DNA of 57,420 nt from an uncultured Pelagibacteraceae bacterium (GCA_902634935.1 CACPMF010000009.1:1-57420), one strand, 5' to 3'. Shown: positions 41,563 to 51,338, counted from the first letter of the stretch. Notes: generated by a model not told the origin, from the letters alone. A program made the numbers and translations.

Positions 41563-41676
41563 TATAATACTTTGCACATATATATGTAAAAAATGCATAC
41601 GTGTTATCTATTTTATATGCATTATTTATCATTTTTTTAATGTTAATCACCCCAGATTACAAAATTAATAGGAGTT
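41563..41676 (+). promoter_or_regulatory. glnA leader: candidate -10 box and ribosome binding site
   Basis: TATAAT is at 41563-41568, with no good -35 at the expected distance, followed by a leader of roughly 105 nt containing two ATGCAT-type six-mers. AGGAG (about 41671-41675) precedes the ATG at 41681. I see no glutamine-riboswitch core in the leader. A nitrogen regulator could bind near the -10 box, but no convincing site is visible. Confidence 0.3.
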
Positions 41677-41680
41677 AATT

Positions 41681-43087
41681 ATGAGCGCTAGTGATGTACT
41701 TAAGATGATCAAAGACAAAGAAGCTGAATTTGTAGATCTTAGATTTACAGACCCGAGAGGAAAACTTCAACACTTAACAATAGACTCTACTGTAGTAGAT
41801 GAAGACATGTTAAATCAAGGTGTCTTTTTTGATGGTTCATCAATAGCTGGTTGGAAAGCAATTAACGAGTCTGACATGATACTTAAGCCAGATTTATCAA
41901 GAATGTTTATGGACCCTTTTACTTCTCATAATACATTAGTTTTATTCTGTGATATTTTAGATGCTGTAAAGAAAAACCCTTATGAACGTGATCCAAGGGG
42001 TACGGCTAAAAGAGCAGAGGAATATTTAAAATCCTCGGGAATTGGCGATAAAGCTTTTTTCGGACCAGAACCAGAATTTTTTGTTTTTGATGATGTAAGA
42101 ATTAAAAACGATATGAATGAAACTAGTTTTGCTATTGATAGCACAGAAGGTCCTTATAATTCTGGCAAAAGATATGAAAATGGAAATATGGGACATAGAC
42201 CTGGTATAAAAGGTGGATATTTTCCAGTTCCACCAGTTGATAGTGCTCAAGATATGAGAGGCGAATATTTAAAAGGATTAAAAGATGTTGGTATTAAAGT
42301 TGAAAAACACCACCATGAAGTTGCTCCAAGTCAACACGAGCTAGGTATGTATTTTGGTACATTAGTAAACCAAGCGGATAATGTTCAATTATATAAATAT
42401 GTTGTTCAAATGGTTACACACTCATTTGGAAAAACAGCTACGTTTATGCCAAAGCCCGTAGCAGGAGATAATGGTTCAGGTATGCATATACATCAGTCAG
42501 TTTGGAAAGGTGATACTCCTGTTTTTTCCGGTGATGCATATTCAGGATTATCTGAAACAGCATTGTTTTATATTGGAGGAATTTTAAAACATGCTAAAGC
42601 AATTAATGCATTTGCTAACTCTACAACAAACAGTTACAAAAGATTAATTCCTGGTTTCGAAGCACCAGTATTATTAGCATATTCAGCACGAAACAGGTCT
42701 GCATCTTGTAGAATACCAATTACTTTGAGCAAAAAAGGTGCAAGATGTGAAATTAGATTTCCAGATGCTGCTGGAAACCCTTACTTAACTTTTGCGGCAA
42801 TGTTAATGGCGGGTTTAGATGGTATTAAAAATAAAATTCATCCTGGGGACTCTTTTGATAAAGATTTGTACGAATTACCTGAAGAAGAAGTAAAAAGTAT
42901 TCCAACGGTTTGTGGGTCTTTAAGAGAGGCAATGGAAGCATTAGACAAAGATAGAGAGTTTTTAACTCAAGGTGGCGTATTTAGTGACGATCAAATAGAC
43001 GCTTATATTGCACTTAAATTTGAGGAAATTCATAAGTTTGAGCATGCACCTCACCCAGTTGAGTTTGAGATGTATTATAGCAGTTAA
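41681..43087 (+). CDS. glnA: Glutamine synthetase type I
   Basis: A 468-residue [68 protein letters not shown], and the glutamate-binding NRSASCRIP. Tyr397 in [11 protein letters not shown] is in the position of the adenylylated tyrosine of E. coli GlnA, so control by GlnE-type modification is possible. It makes glutamine from glutamate, ammonium and ATP. It would assimilate the ammonium released by alanine dehydrogenase elsewhere in the window. Confidence 0.98.
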   Translation: MSASDVLKMIKDKEAEFVDLRFTDPRGKLQHLTIDSTVVDEDMLNQGVFFDGSSIAGWKAINESDMILKPDLSRMFMDPFTSHNTLVLFCDILDAVKKNPYERDPRGTAKRAEEYLKSSGIGDKAFFGPEPEFFVFDDVRIKNDMNETSFAIDSTEGPYNSGKRYENGNMGHRPGIKGGYFPVPPVDSAQDMRGEYLKGLKDVGIKVEKHHHEVAPSQHELGMYFGTLVNQADNVQLYKYVVQMVTHSFGKTATFMPKPVAGDNGSGMHIHQSVWKGDTPVFSGDAYSGLSETALFYIGGILKHAKAINAFANSTTNSYKRLIPGFEAPVLLAYSARNRSASCRIPITLSKKGARCEIRFPDAAGNPYLTFAAMLMAGLDGIKNKIHPGDSFDKDLYELPEEEVKSIPTVCGSLREAMEALDKDREFLTQGGVFSDDQIDAYIALKFEEIHKFEHAPHPVEFEMYYSS

Positions 43088-43094
43088 TAATTAA

Positions 43095-43313
43095 CTACTG
43101 TTTGGTTGATGCAATTGAATCTTTGTTAATACCTTTTTTAACAACGTAATCTTGAGTACCGTTTGCTCCAGTCTCAACTTCTTTACGTAAAACTTTAAAG
43201 AAAGATCTTTCCTTCAAGTTATCCTTAAGGTCTTTAACAAGATTTTTAAACTCAAATTTATTCATATCTTGCTTATACAATAGATATGTGTTTTGTGCAA
43301 CTCTGGTATGCAC
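43095..43313 (-). CDS. Small lysine-rich protein of unknown function at the end of the suf operon
   Basis: A 72-residue product if read from the GTG at 43313, 10 bp after the sufA stop. The frame stays open into sufA (up to 43430), so the start is uncertain; ATG at 43265 would give 56 residues. The sequence HTRVAQNTYLLYKQDMNKF, then NLVKDLKDNLKERSFFKVLRKEVETG, looks helical and basic. I recognise no family. It is the last gene of the suf run and ends 8 bp from the convergent glnA. Confidence 0.5.
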   Translation of the reverse strand: MHTRVAQNTYLLYKQDMNKFEFKNLVKDLKDNLKERSFFKVLRKEVETGANGTQDYVVKKGINKDSIASTKQ

Positions 43314-43323
43314 TAAACTAATA

Positions 43324-43659
43324 CTAGATTTTGAAAGACTCACCGCATCCACAACGCTCTGTTTCATTGGGATTATTGAACACAAACGAGGAGGAAAATT
43401 GATCTTTTTTATAATCCATTTCTGTACCAAGTAGATAAATTACCGCCGCAGAATCTATAAAAACTTTAACCCCTTTATCTTCAATTAATTCATCATTAGG
43501 ATTAATTTCTTTTGTGTATTCCATAATATAAGACATCCCTGCGCATCCGCCTGATTTAACTCCAACTCTTACACCGAGAGAATTCTGCTGATCTTTAGAC
43601 ATTATTTCTTTTATTCTTGCTGCTGCATTATCGCTTAGAGTTATTATTTGTTTTGTCAT
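43324..43659 (-). CDS. sufA: A-type iron-sulfur carrier protein (SufA/IscA family)
   Basis: A 111-residue HesB/IscA domain with the three family cysteines: C36 region in KSGGCAGMSYIME and the C-terminal CGCGESFKI pair. It delivers Fe-S clusters from the SufBCD scaffold to apoproteins. It is the sixth functional SUF gene, overlapping sufT by 4 bp. Confidence 0.95.
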   Translation of the reverse strand: MTKQIITLSDNAAARIKEIMSKDQQNSLGVRVGVKSGGCAGMSYIMEYTKEINPNDELIEDKGVKVFIDSAAVIYLLGTEMDYKKDQFSSSFVFNNPNETERCGCGESFKI

Positions 43660-43952
43660 AAATTTAGCTCTAATTTTGCTGCCTCTGACATCATTGATTT
43701 ATCCCAAGGAGGATCCCAAACCAAATCAAGATCAACTTTATTAACTTCTTTAAGTTCCATTATACTATCCTTAACTTCTTTAGGCAAACTTTCTGCAACT
43801 GGACAGTTAGGTGTTGTAAGCGTCATCTTAACTTGGACGTCTTTATCTTTAATTTTAATATCATAAATCAAACCAAGTTCATAAATATTTACCGGAATTT
43901 CAGGATCATATATTTTTTTTATTTCTGTAATTACTTTTTCTTTTAAATCCAT
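43656..43952 (-). CDS. sufT: MIP18/DUF59-family Fe-S assembly protein (SufT-like)
   Basis: A 98-residue DUF59 protein: YDPEIPVNIYELGLIYDIKI, KMTLTTPNCPVAESLPKEV with the conserved Cys, and VDLDLVWDPPWDKSMMSEAAK near the end. SufT proteins help mature Fe-S proteins under high demand. It sits between sufU and sufA, overlapping sufA by 4 bp and 2 bp after sufU, as in other alphaproteobacterial SUF operons. Confidence 0.92.
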   Translation of the reverse strand: MDLKEKVITEIKKIYDPEIPVNIYELGLIYDIKIKDKDVQVKMTLTTPNCPVAESLPKEVKDSIMELKEVNKVDLDLVWDPPWDKSMMSEAAKLELNL

Positions 43953-43954
43953 TT

Positions 43955-44419
43955 TTAGCTTTCAGTATTTACTATATTTTGAAAATCATCTATTGCTGAT
44001 GTTAGAGTATGCCAAGAAAGAGTAGCGCATTTTACTCGCATTGGGTACTGTTTTACACCTGATAGACACATTAATTTAGTTTTTTCATCTTCATTTAAGA
44101 TTTTATTTTGAAGTTCCTCTTTTTCTTTAATCATATCTAAAAAATCGTTTACAATTTCTTTTACCTCAGCTTCCTCTTTTCCTTTAACTAAATCAGTCAT
44201 TATAGAGGCTGATGCCATTGATATAGCGCACCCATGTCCTTCAAATGAAATATCCTCAACTTTTTTATTTTCGTTTAATTTTAAATAGACATGAACGTTA
44301 TCTCCACATAAAGGATTATGTCCTTTGGCGTCTTTATTAAAATTTTCAGTTTTTCTTAAATTTCTAGGATTTTTACCATGATCCAAAATAATTTCTTGAT
44401 ATAATTCTTTTAAGTCCAT
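43955..44419 (-). CDS. sufU: Iron-sulfur / sulfur-transfer protein SufU
   Basis: A 154-residue U-type protein: ELYQEIILDHGKNPRNLRK, PLCGDNVHVYL, EGHGCAISMASASIMTDL, and the third Cys in CATLSWHTL. The ~20-residue insertion between the second and third cysteines marks SufU rather than IscU. SufU is usually a zinc-dependent sulfurtransferase that accepts persulfide from SufS, consistent with the absence of sufE here. It shares one base with sufS. Confidence 0.93.
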   Translation of the reverse strand: MDLKELYQEIILDHGKNPRNLRKTENFNKDAKGHNPLCGDNVHVYLKLNENKKVEDISFEGHGCAISMASASIMTDLVKGKEEAEVKEIVNDFLDMIKEKEELQNKILNEDEKTKLMCLSGVKQYPMRVKCATLSWHTLTSAIDDFQNIVNTES

Positions 44420-45636
44420 TATATGTTAAATATTTTTTTACAATTTTCAATTGATTGGCTTAATTGATCAATATCATCTTTTGTATTATATATTCCAAAT
44501 GATGCTCTTGCAGTAGCTGGGAGTTTAAGTTTTTCATGTAATATCTGGCAGCAATGATGTCCTGCTCTGATTGCTACTCCATCTTCATCAAGAATAGTTG
44601 CAATATCATGTGGGTGAACACCTTCAATGGTAAAAGAAATCACTCCACCTTTATTTTTTGGATTACCTACAATTTTTATTGAATTATTTTTCCCCAAAAT
44701 ATCTAATCCATAATTCAATAACTCTTTCTCGTGCTTTTCTATATTTTCAATACCAACTTTTTCCATAAATTTTATAGATTCGTTAAATGCAATTACTTGG
44801 GCTGTTGCCATTGTACCTGCCTCATATTTATTTGGTAGTTCACCATAAGAAATTCCAGTTTTTTTAACTTCATTTATCATTCCTCCACCACCTTGGTATG
44901 GAGGTAGATCGTCTAACCATTTCTTTTTTGCGTATAAAACCCCAATTCCTGTTGGCCCATACATTTTATGTCCTGATATAGCATAAAAATCACAATCTAA
45001 TTCCTGCATATCTAATTTTAAATGTGGTGCTCCTTGGCAACCATCCACTAAAACAGGAATATTTTTTGAGTGCGCAAGTTCTACAATTTCCTTAATCGGT
45101 AATATTGCTCCAGTTACATTTGATAAATGAGTGACGCTTATAATTTTTGTTTTACTAGTTATTTTGTTTTTTATTGCTTCAATAGTTATCTCACCTGCTT
45201 CATTAATCTCAGCAAATTCAATTTTAATTTTTTTTGAATTTCTTAGGAAATGCCAAGGAACATAATTAGAATGATGTTCAAGTTCTGTTAATAAAACTTC
45301 ATCACCTTCTTCTAGATACTTTTGCCCAAAGGTATTTGCTACCAAATTAATTGCTTCTGTAGCACCTTTGGTAAATACAATTTCATTCTTATCTTTGGCA
45401 TTAATATATCTTTGAACTGATGTTCTTGTATTTTCATAAAGATTTGTTGCAGCAACAGCTAAATAATGAACACTTCTACCTACATTAGAAAACTCTTTAG
45501 AATAAAAATCATATATTCTATCAATTACTACTCTAGGTTTTTGTGAGGAGTTTGCGCTGTCTAAATATACAAGATCATTATTTTGAACTTTGTTGTCAAA
45601 TATTGGAAATTCTTTTTTAATGTTATCTATATCCAT
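44419..45636 (-). CDS. sufS: Cysteine desulfurase SufS
   Basis: A 405-residue class V PLP enzyme: YLDSANSSQKP, TKGATEAINLVA, HHSNYVPWH, PLP-Lys in DFYAISGHKMYGPTGIGVLY, and the sulfur-accepting Cys in AIRAGHHCCQILHEKL. It takes sulfur from cysteine, forming alanine and an enzyme persulfide, for transfer to SufU and SufB. It abuts sufD and sufU with one-base overlaps. Confidence 0.97.
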   Translation of the reverse strand: MDIDNIKKEFPIFDNKVQNNDLVYLDSANSSQKPRVVIDRIYDFYSKEFSNVGRSVHYLAVAATNLYENTRTSVQRYINAKDKNEIVFTKGATEAINLVANTFGQKYLEEGDEVLLTELEHHSNYVPWHFLRNSKKIKIEFAEINEAGEITIEAIKNKITSKTKIISVTHLSNVTGAILPIKEIVELAHSKNIPVLVDGCQGAPHLKLDMQELDCDFYAISGHKMYGPTGIGVLYAKKKWLDDLPPYQGGGGMINEVKKTGISYGELPNKYEAGTMATAQVIAFNESIKFMEKVGIENIEKHEKELLNYGLDILGKNNSIKIVGNPKNKGGVISFTIEGVHPHDIATILDEDGVAIRAGHHCCQILHEKLKLPATARASFGIYNTKDDIDQLSQSIENCKKIFNI

Positions 45637-46856
45637 TAATTTATCGCCTCCTTTAGATATTTCTGTATTTTGATGTTTGTAATTTTTTCAATTACATCAT
45701 TAATGAAACCATCTATAAGTAACTTTTTTGCCTGATCGTAATTTAAACCTCTAGACATTAGGTAGAATATGGAGTTTTCATCCAAATTGCCTGAAGTAGA
45801 ACCATGAGAACATTTTACATCATCTGCGTAAATTTCTAATTCTGGTTTACCATTAAATTCTGTATTTTCGTTTAAAAGTAAGGCTTTACTTAATTGATAT
45901 CCGTCTGTTTTTTGAGCTTGATCGTTAACAAAAATTTTACCTTGATAAACTCCAGTAGACTTATCGTTTAAAACACTTTTTATTAATTGATAACTTTTTG
46001 TATTTTCGGCCAAATGGTTAATATTTGTTTTAATTTCATGATGATTGTTCTTGTCTAAATTTATAATCCCATTAATAAAAGCAGAGCTATATTTTTCTTT
46101 TAAATTGCTGTTTATTTCATATTTTGAAAATTTAGATCCAGATGAATAAATAAAGTTTTCTGAATTACTGTTTTCATAAATATCAATATTAGTGAAGCTG
46201 TATCTTAGATTTTGATTTTTATTTAAATCAAAAATATAATTTTTAAGGTTTGAATTTTTATTTATAACAATATTAAAGTTATGATTATTAAAACCACTAA
46301 CTGATTTATCTTCGAATAAATTCAAAGTTGATAAAGATGAATTTTTATGAAGTGTTAATTCAAATCTTGTATTTATTAAATTTGTATCGCTATCTAAATC
46401 ACATATGTGGTAAATAACTAAAGGTTTTTCTACAATTTTACCCTCTAAAACATTTAATTTAATTAATTTACTCGCAAAAGCCTTGTTCAAATTATTTAAA
46501 GGTTCATTCAAACTTTCACTAAAAATCAAGTTTTCATTTTTTATCTCTATTTTATTTTTATCTATATCTAAAATATCTTCTGATAGGAACTCTCCATTTA
46601 AAATAACAATTTTTGAATGTTCAAAATGTTTTGTAAATTTTAAATTGTAACTTTTATTTTCAATGGTATTAAAGCCAAATTTAAGCTCCTTTATGTTTTT
46701 ATTTATAATAGATTTTAAATCTGAAAACTTCCAATCTTCCAATTTTTTTGAGGGAAACCCACTTTCTACAAATTTATAAAAATGCTCTTTACGCTCTTTA
46801 GTGTTTCCTAAAGTTTCATAAGTTAAACTTTCAAATTCTAAATTTTCTTTTAACAT
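45636..46856 (-). CDS. sufD: Fe-S cluster assembly protein SufD
   Basis: A 406-residue protein of the SufB/SufD family: FPSKKLEDWKFSDLKSI at the N-terminus, a divergent Asn/Lys-rich central beta-helix, and the well-conserved C-terminus LEIYADDVKCSHGSTSGNLDENSIFYLMSRGL with KCSHG. It forms the SufBC2D scaffold with SufB and SufC. The low-complexity middle reflects AT-driven drift in this lineage. Confidence 0.95.
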   Translation of the reverse strand: MLKENLEFESLTYETLGNTKERKEHFYKFVESGFPSKKLEDWKFSDLKSIINKNIKELKFGFNTIENKSYNLKFTKHFEHSKIVILNGEFLSEDILDIDKNKIEIKNENLIFSESLNEPLNNLNKAFASKLIKLNVLEGKIVEKPLVIYHICDLDSDTNLINTRFELTLHKNSSLSTLNLFEDKSVSGFNNHNFNIVINKNSNLKNYIFDLNKNQNLRYSFTNIDIYENSNSENFIYSSGSKFSKYEINSNLKEKYSSAFINGIINLDKNNHHEIKTNINHLAENTKSYQLIKSVLNDKSTGVYQGKIFVNDQAQKTDGYQLSKALLLNENTEFNGKPELEIYADDVKCSHGSTSGNLDENSIFYLMSRGLNYDQAKKLLIDGFINDVIEKITNIKIQKYLKEAIN

Positions 46857-47588
46857 TTATAAACTCTCATAACCTTGTTTTTCTAATTCTATTGCTAATT
46901 CAAAATTTCCAGTTTTTATTATTTTTCCGTCTTTCAAAACATGAACGAAATCTGGCTTTATATAATTAAGTAATCTTTGATAATGCGTTATTATTAAAAA
47001 AGAATTATTTGTATTTCTTAATGAGTTTACTCCATCGGAAACTATTTTAAGTGCATCAATATCTAAACCAGAGTCTGTTTCATCTAATATTGATAATTTT
47101 GGATTTAAGATAGACATTTGAAGAATTTCATTTTTTTTCTTTTCTCCTCCTGAAAATCCTACATTTAGCTGTCGTGACAAAATATTTTGATCAAATTTTA
47201 ATTGTGCAGATTTTTCTTTCACAAGCTTAAGAAATTCAATTGCATCTAATTCTTTTTCACCTTTTGCTTTTTTCACAGCATTTAATGAAGTTTTTAAAAA
47301 GTTGTTAGTGTTTACACCTGGAATTTCTAGAGGATACTGGAATGCTAAAAATATTCCTTTATGGGCCCTCTCTTCAATTTCAAGATTGAGTAAGTTGGAA
47401 TTTTCAAATTTTACATCCCCTTTGATTTCATAACCTTTTTTTCCAGATAAAATATTTGATAAAGTACTTTTTCCTGATCCATTTGGACCCATTATTGCAT
47501 GAACTTCTCCAGGATTTATTTTTAAGCTAAGTCCTTTTAGAATTTCTTTGTTATCAATACCTGCTTCTAAATTGTTTATTTCCAACAT
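46857..47588 (-). CDS. sufC: Fe-S cluster assembly ATPase SufC
   Basis: A 243-residue ABC ATPase: Walker A GPNGSGKST (about 34-42), the SufC-typical FLAFQYPLEIPGVNTNNFL, signature FSGGEKKKNEILQM, Walker B LSILDETDSGLDIDAL, and ITHYQRLL. It powers scaffold rearrangement in SufBC2D. It lies between sufB and sufD with no gap. Confidence 0.97.
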   Translation of the reverse strand: MLEINNLEAGIDNKEILKGLSLKINPGEVHAIMGPNGSGKSTLSNILSGKKGYEIKGDVKFENSNLLNLEIEERAHKGIFLAFQYPLEIPGVNTNNFLKTSLNAVKKAKGEKELDAIEFLKLVKEKSAQLKFDQNILSRQLNVGFSGGEKKKNEILQMSILNPKLSILDETDSGLDIDALKIVSDGVNSLRNTNNSFLIITHYQRLLNYIKPDFVHVLKDGKIIKTGNFELAIELEKQGYESL

Positions 47589-49024
47589 TATCCAACACTT
47601 CCTTCCAAACTAATTCCAACTAATTTTTGCGCTTCAACAGCAAATTCCATTGGTAATTGTTGAAGAACTTCTTTACAAAAACCGTTAACTATTAGCCCTA
47701 CTGCTTCCTCTGAATTTAAACCTCTTTGTTGACAATAATATAATTGTTCTTCACTGATTTTTGATGTTGTTGCCTCATGTTCTATATTTGAGTCTGAATT
47801 TCTATTTTTAATGTAAGGAACAGTGTGTGCACCACATTTATTACCCATTAACAGTGAGTCACACTGTGTAAAGTTTCTAGCATTTTTAGCTTTTGGAAAA
47901 ATATCTACAAGACCTCTATAAGTATTATCAGCGTATCCAGCTGAAATACCTTTGGATATTATTTTACTTTTAGTATTTTTGCCAATATGAATCATTTTAG
48001 TACCAGTATCTGCTTTTTGATGGTTATTTGTAATTGCAATTGAGTAAAATTCTCCAACAGAGTTGTCTCCTTGCAAAATACAACTAGGATATTTCCAAGT
48101 AATTGCTGAACCAGTTTCTACTTGCGTCCAAGATATTTTAGAATTTACACCTTTGCATAATCCTCTTTTAGTTACAAAATTATAAATCCCACCCTTGCCA
48201 TCTTTATCTCCTGGGTACCAATTTTGGACAGTTGAATATTTTATTTCTGCATCATCTAATGCAACAAGTTCAACATTTGCTGCATGTAATTGGTTTTCAT
48301 CTCTCATAGGAGCAGTACATCCTTCCAGATAGCTAACATAACTTCCTTTGTCCGCGATGATTAAAGTTCTTTCAAACTGACCTGTCTCGGATGCATTAAT
48401 TCTAAAATATGTTGATAATTCCATAGGACATCTTACACCCTCTGGAATGTAAACAAATGAACCATCAGTAAACACTGCAGAATTTAAAGTTGCAAAATAA
48501 TGATCAGTAACTGGTATAACTGAACCAAGATACTTTTTTACTAATTCTGGATGTTTTTGAATAGCCTCAGACATTGAACAAAATATTATTCCTTTTTCAG
48601 TCAGCTTATCTTTAAATGTTGTTGCAACTGAAACAGAGTCAAAAACAGCATCTACTGCTATTCCATTTAATCTCTTTTGTTCTTGAAGTGGTATACCAAG
48701 TTTTTGATAAGTTTCTAAAAGCTTCGGATCTAATTCATCTAAACTTTTTGGTTTATCAGAGGCACTTTTGGGAGCTGAATAATAATATAAGTCTTGGTAA
48801 TCTATTTTTGGATATTTCGGTTTTTGCCAATTTGGTTCTTTTAAGTTTTTTAATCTTTCAAATGCTTTTAATCTCCAATCTAGCATCCAGTCTGGTTCTT
48901 TTTTTATTTTAGATATAAATTTTATTACTTCCTCATTTAGACCTTTTGGTGCTCTGATATTTTCTATATCAGTTGTAAATCCATATTTATATTCTTTTAA
49001 ATCTTCTATTTGTTTATCTCTCAT
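47588..49024 (-). CDS. sufB: Fe-S cluster assembly scaffold SufB
   Basis: A 478-residue protein: [86 protein letters not shown], and [21 protein letters not shown]. It carries the cluster-assembly cysteines of the SufBC2D scaffold. It is the first structural gene after the regulator. Confidence 0.97.
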   Translation of the reverse strand: MRDKQIEDLKEYKYGFTTDIENIRAPKGLNEEVIKFISKIKKEPDWMLDWRLKAFERLKNLKEPNWQKPKYPKIDYQDLYYYSAPKSASDKPKSLDELDPKLLETYQKLGIPLQEQKRLNGIAVDAVFDSVSVATTFKDKLTEKGIIFCSMSEAIQKHPELVKKYLGSVIPVTDHYFATLNSAVFTDGSFVYIPEGVRCPMELSTYFRINASETGQFERTLIIADKGSYVSYLEGCTAPMRDENQLHAANVELVALDDAEIKYSTVQNWYPGDKDGKGGIYNFVTKRGLCKGVNSKISWTQVETGSAITWKYPSCILQGDNSVGEFYSIAITNNHQKADTGTKMIHIGKNTKSKIISKGISAGYADNTYRGLVDIFPKAKNARNFTQCDSLLMGNKCGAHTVPYIKNRNSDSNIEHEATTSKISEEQLYYCQQRGLNSEEAVGLIVNGFCKEVLQQLPMEFAVEAQKLVGISLEGSVG

Positions 49025-49447
49025 TTATAATCTATTTGTTGATTGATTTAGTAAATCTCTAAGACTTTTTTTTTCAAAAAAATTATTTATATAATCCTCT
49101 AATTCATCCCAAAGATCATGGGTGATGCATTTTGCTGTTTTGCCGTTGCACCCTTTTTTTGAATGTTTTTCACACCCTATAGTTTTTACTTTTTCATCTA
49201 CTGCAAAAAAGATATCTGAGATTTTAATATTAGAAGCTTCTTTTGATAGAATGTATCCACCCTTAATACCACGAACACTATTTACAATATTATTTTTTTT
49301 TAACTTTAAAAATAATTGTTCGAGATAAACTAAAGATATTCCTTGTCTCAAAGAAATATCTCTTAAAGAAACTGGCTCATTAGGATCAAACTTAGCCAGA
49401 TCTGCAAGCGCCATAACTGCGTATCTTCCTTTACTTGATAATTTCAT
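49025..49447 (-). CDS. iscR: Rrf2-family iron-sulfur regulator, IscR-type
   Basis: A 140-residue Rrf2 protein: SSKGRYAVMALADLA, winged helix with ISLRQGISLVYLEQLFLKLKKNNIVNSVRGIKGGY, and cysteines C92, C100 and C107 followed by ITHDLW with H110, the [2Fe-2S] ligand set of IscR. Spacings are 7 and 6 residues rather than the 5 and 5 of E. coli IscR, so the cluster site may differ in stability. It begins the SUF operon. A near-consensus IscR type-1 operator lies over its own promoter, so negative autoregulation by Fe-S status is the likely control. Confidence 0.9.
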   Translation of the reverse strand: MKLSSKGRYAVMALADLAKFDPNEPVSLRDISLRQGISLVYLEQLFLKLKKNNIVNSVRGIKGGYILSKEASNIKISDIFFAVDEKVKTIGCEKHSKKGCNGKTAKCITHDLWDELEDYINNFFEKKSLRDLLNQSTNRL

Positions 49448-49468
49448 ATTATTATTATTTTATGCGGG

Positions 49469-49497
49469 TTATATATATACCCGACTAAAATAGTCAA
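49469..49497 (-). promoter_or_regulatory. Promoter of the iscR-suf operon
   Basis: On the minus strand, TTGACT (49497-49492), a 17-bp spacer, and ATATAA (49474-49469; TATATA one base upstream also possible) form a good sigma70-type promoter about 25 bp before the iscR ATG at 49447. It coincides with the IscR-type operator and with a CGGGT-N9-ACCCG inverted repeat (49465-49483). Confidence 0.75.
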
Positions 49498-49501
49498 GTT
49501 T
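49477..49501. promoter_or_regulatory. IscR type-1 operator overlapping the suf promoter
   Basis: The plus strand reads ATACCCGACTAAAATAGTC (49477-49495) and then AAGTTT. It contains the near-palindrome GACTA-AAA-TAGTC and fits the E. coli type-1 consensus (ATA-S-Y-Y-GACT-R-www-Y-AGTC-RR-S-T) at almost every position. It covers the -35 box, so binding of [2Fe-2S]-IscR would block transcription when Fe-S clusters are plentiful. Confidence 0.8.
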
Positions 49502-49578
49502 CACGAAAATTTTAAAACTTGCATTTTGTCGCTCAATTTTGATAGAAAAATAAAATTTTTTTTTGAGATTAATTATCA

Positions 49579-50244
49579 ATGACAACTACAGATAACAAAA
49601 TTGTTGAAATATTTATTCCTGGGCCAGCAGGAAGGCTAGAAGCAAAATATTATAAAAGTAAAAAAAATACATCTCCAATTGCATTAGTTTTGCACCCCCA
49701 CCCTCAATATGGTGGAACTATGAATAATAAAGTTGTTGTTGATACTTTTCAAACTTTTATGGATAACGACTTTTCAGTCTGTAGAGTAAACTTTAGAGGA
49801 GTTGGTAAAAGTGATGGAGAATTTGATAATGGTCAGGGTGAGTTAGCAGATGCTGCCGCTGCACTTGATTGGTTGGAGAGAGAAAACTTTGACAATTCAC
49901 AATGTTGGATTTCAGGATTTTCCTTTGGATCATTAATTGCAATGCAATTACTTATGAGAAGACCAGAAATAAATAGATTTGTTGCAATTTCACCCCAACC
50001 AAATGTTTATGATTTTTCATTTTTATCACCATGTCCTACATCAGGAATAATGATTTATGGTAAAAAAGATGAATTGGTTCCTGTTGAACATATTAACGAT
50101 TTAAACAAAAGACTAAGTGCTCAAAAAGGAATCAAAGTAGAATTTGATTCTATTACAGAAGCAAATCATTTCTTCTCAAAAGCTGATATTTCTCTTATCA
50201 AATCTTTAAATAAATATATTAAAAAAGAAACAGCTCTATATTAA
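49579..50244 (+). CDS. Alpha/beta hydrolase
   Basis: A 221-residue protein: ALVLHPHPQYGGTMNNKVV (oxyanion region with HPHP), RVNFRGVGKSDGEFDNGQGELADAAAALDW, the nucleophile elbow WISGFSFGSLIAMQLL with Ser, then Asp in YGKKDELVP and His in ANHFFSKAD as the triad. This is the YpfH/DUF-type dienelactone-hydrolase-like group widespread in alphaproteobacteria, with unknown substrate. It is divergent from the iscR-suf operon across 131 bp that hold the suf promoter. Confidence 0.9.
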   Translation: MTTTDNKIVEIFIPGPAGRLEAKYYKSKKNTSPIALVLHPHPQYGGTMNNKVVVDTFQTFMDNDFSVCRVNFRGVGKSDGEFDNGQGELADAAAALDWLERENFDNSQCWISGFSFGSLIAMQLLMRRPEINRFVAISPQPNVYDFSFLSPCPTSGIMIYGKKDELVPVEHINDLNKRLSAQKGIKVEFDSITEANHFFSKADISLIKSLNKYIKKETALY

Positions 50245-51338
50245 TAATTTTTAAAAGTCTCTCCACCTGAAATTGGTTTAATTACTTTTGTTGTAGAAGG
50301 AAAAGATATATTTTTTTTAAGATAGGATCTTATTGCTAAATAAGCAAATGCTTGGGACTCAATAAAATCTCCATCGTAATTAAATTTATCGATTTCAAAA
50401 ATGTTTTTTTTTAATAAATTTGTCAAATTTTGAATTAATGTTTTATTTTTTCTGCCACCTCCACACAAAATTATATTAGAACAATTTTCAAAATTTTCGT
50501 TTAAATAATTTGAAATAATCAAGGCTGTAAAATAATTAAGAGTTGCAACAGCATCCTCGAAAATTAATCCTTTAATAAAATTAAAATCAAACTCATTTCT
50601 ATCGTAGGAATGTCTATCTTTTGAGCTGTAAATATCGTGTTCGATAAATTGGTTTATTATATCCATATTGATTTGACCTGTCGAAGCAATCTCACCATTT
50701 TTATCAAAATCTATATTTTTTGTTTTTTTTAGGTATTCATCTAATAAAACATTTCCTGGTCCTATATCCCTAGCAACTATTTCTTCTTTATTACAATAAG
50801 TAAAATTTGAAATTCCTCCTATATTTAAAAAAATACATGATTCATTAGGAAAAATTTTTTTTGAAAGTAAAGAGTGGTATACTGGCGCTAAAGGTGCACC
50901 CTCTCCATTATTTGCAATATCATTTTTTCTGAAATTAAAAATGACTTTTTTTTGAATTAATTGAGATAATAAATTTGGGTTACCCATCTGGATTGAATAT
51001 TTTTTTTTAGGTTTATGAATAATTGTTTGTCCATGAAAACCAACTAAATCTACTTCAATAGTCTTCTTGGATATTATTTTTTTTGATATTTCAGAATGAA
51101 GAAGAGTGATTTCTTTCTCAAGATTTTTATATTCAGTAATACTTTTTTCTATATCCTCTATTGAATTTATATTTTTAATATAATCTCTTAGTTTTTGTCT
51201 AAACACTGCTTTATATTGATAAAAACGGTTTGCTTTTATCTCTAGATGTGATTTTCCATCTGAATTAATTATACTTGCATCAATCCCATCTAGAGAAGTT
51301 CCGCTCATTAAACCTAAAGAAGTAATACTATTGTCCAT
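50241..51338 (-). CDS. anmK: Anhydro-N-acetylmuramic acid kinase
   Basis: A 365-residue protein: LMSGTSLDGIDASI (about 9-22), VDLVGFHGQTIIHKP, NNGEGAPLAPVYH, FLNIGGISNFT, RDIGPGNVLLDEY, ILCGGGRKNKTL, and ESQAFAYLAIRSY. It phosphorylates and opens 1,6-anhydro-MurNAc in peptidoglycan recycling to give MurNAc-6-phosphate. It is divergent from tyrS across 48 bp. It fits with the class A PBP gene at the end of the window as part of cell-wall turnover. Confidence 0.95.
   Translation of the reverse strand: MDNSITSLGLMSGTSLDGIDASIINSDGKSHLEIKANRFYQYKAVFRQKLRDYIKNINSIEDIEKSITEYKNLEKEITLLHSEISKKIISKKTIEVDLVGFHGQTIIHKPKKKYSIQMGNPNLLSQLIQKKVIFNFRKNDIANNGEGAPLAPVYHSLLSKKIFPNESCIFLNIGGISNFTYCNKEEIVARDIGPGNVLLDEYLKKTKNIDFDKNGEIASTGQINMDIINQFIEHDIYSSKDRHSYDRNEFDFNFIKGLIFEDAVATLNYFTALIISNYLNENFENCSNIILCGGGRKNKTLIQNLTNLLKKNIFEIDKFNYDGDFIESQAFAYLAIRSYLKKNISFPSTTKVIKPISGGETFKNY

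Noticed and set aside
41569-41680. Possible glutamine riboswitch in the glnA leader
   Set aside because: I could not find the conserved core or pairing pattern of the glnA RNA; only AT-rich repeats are visible.
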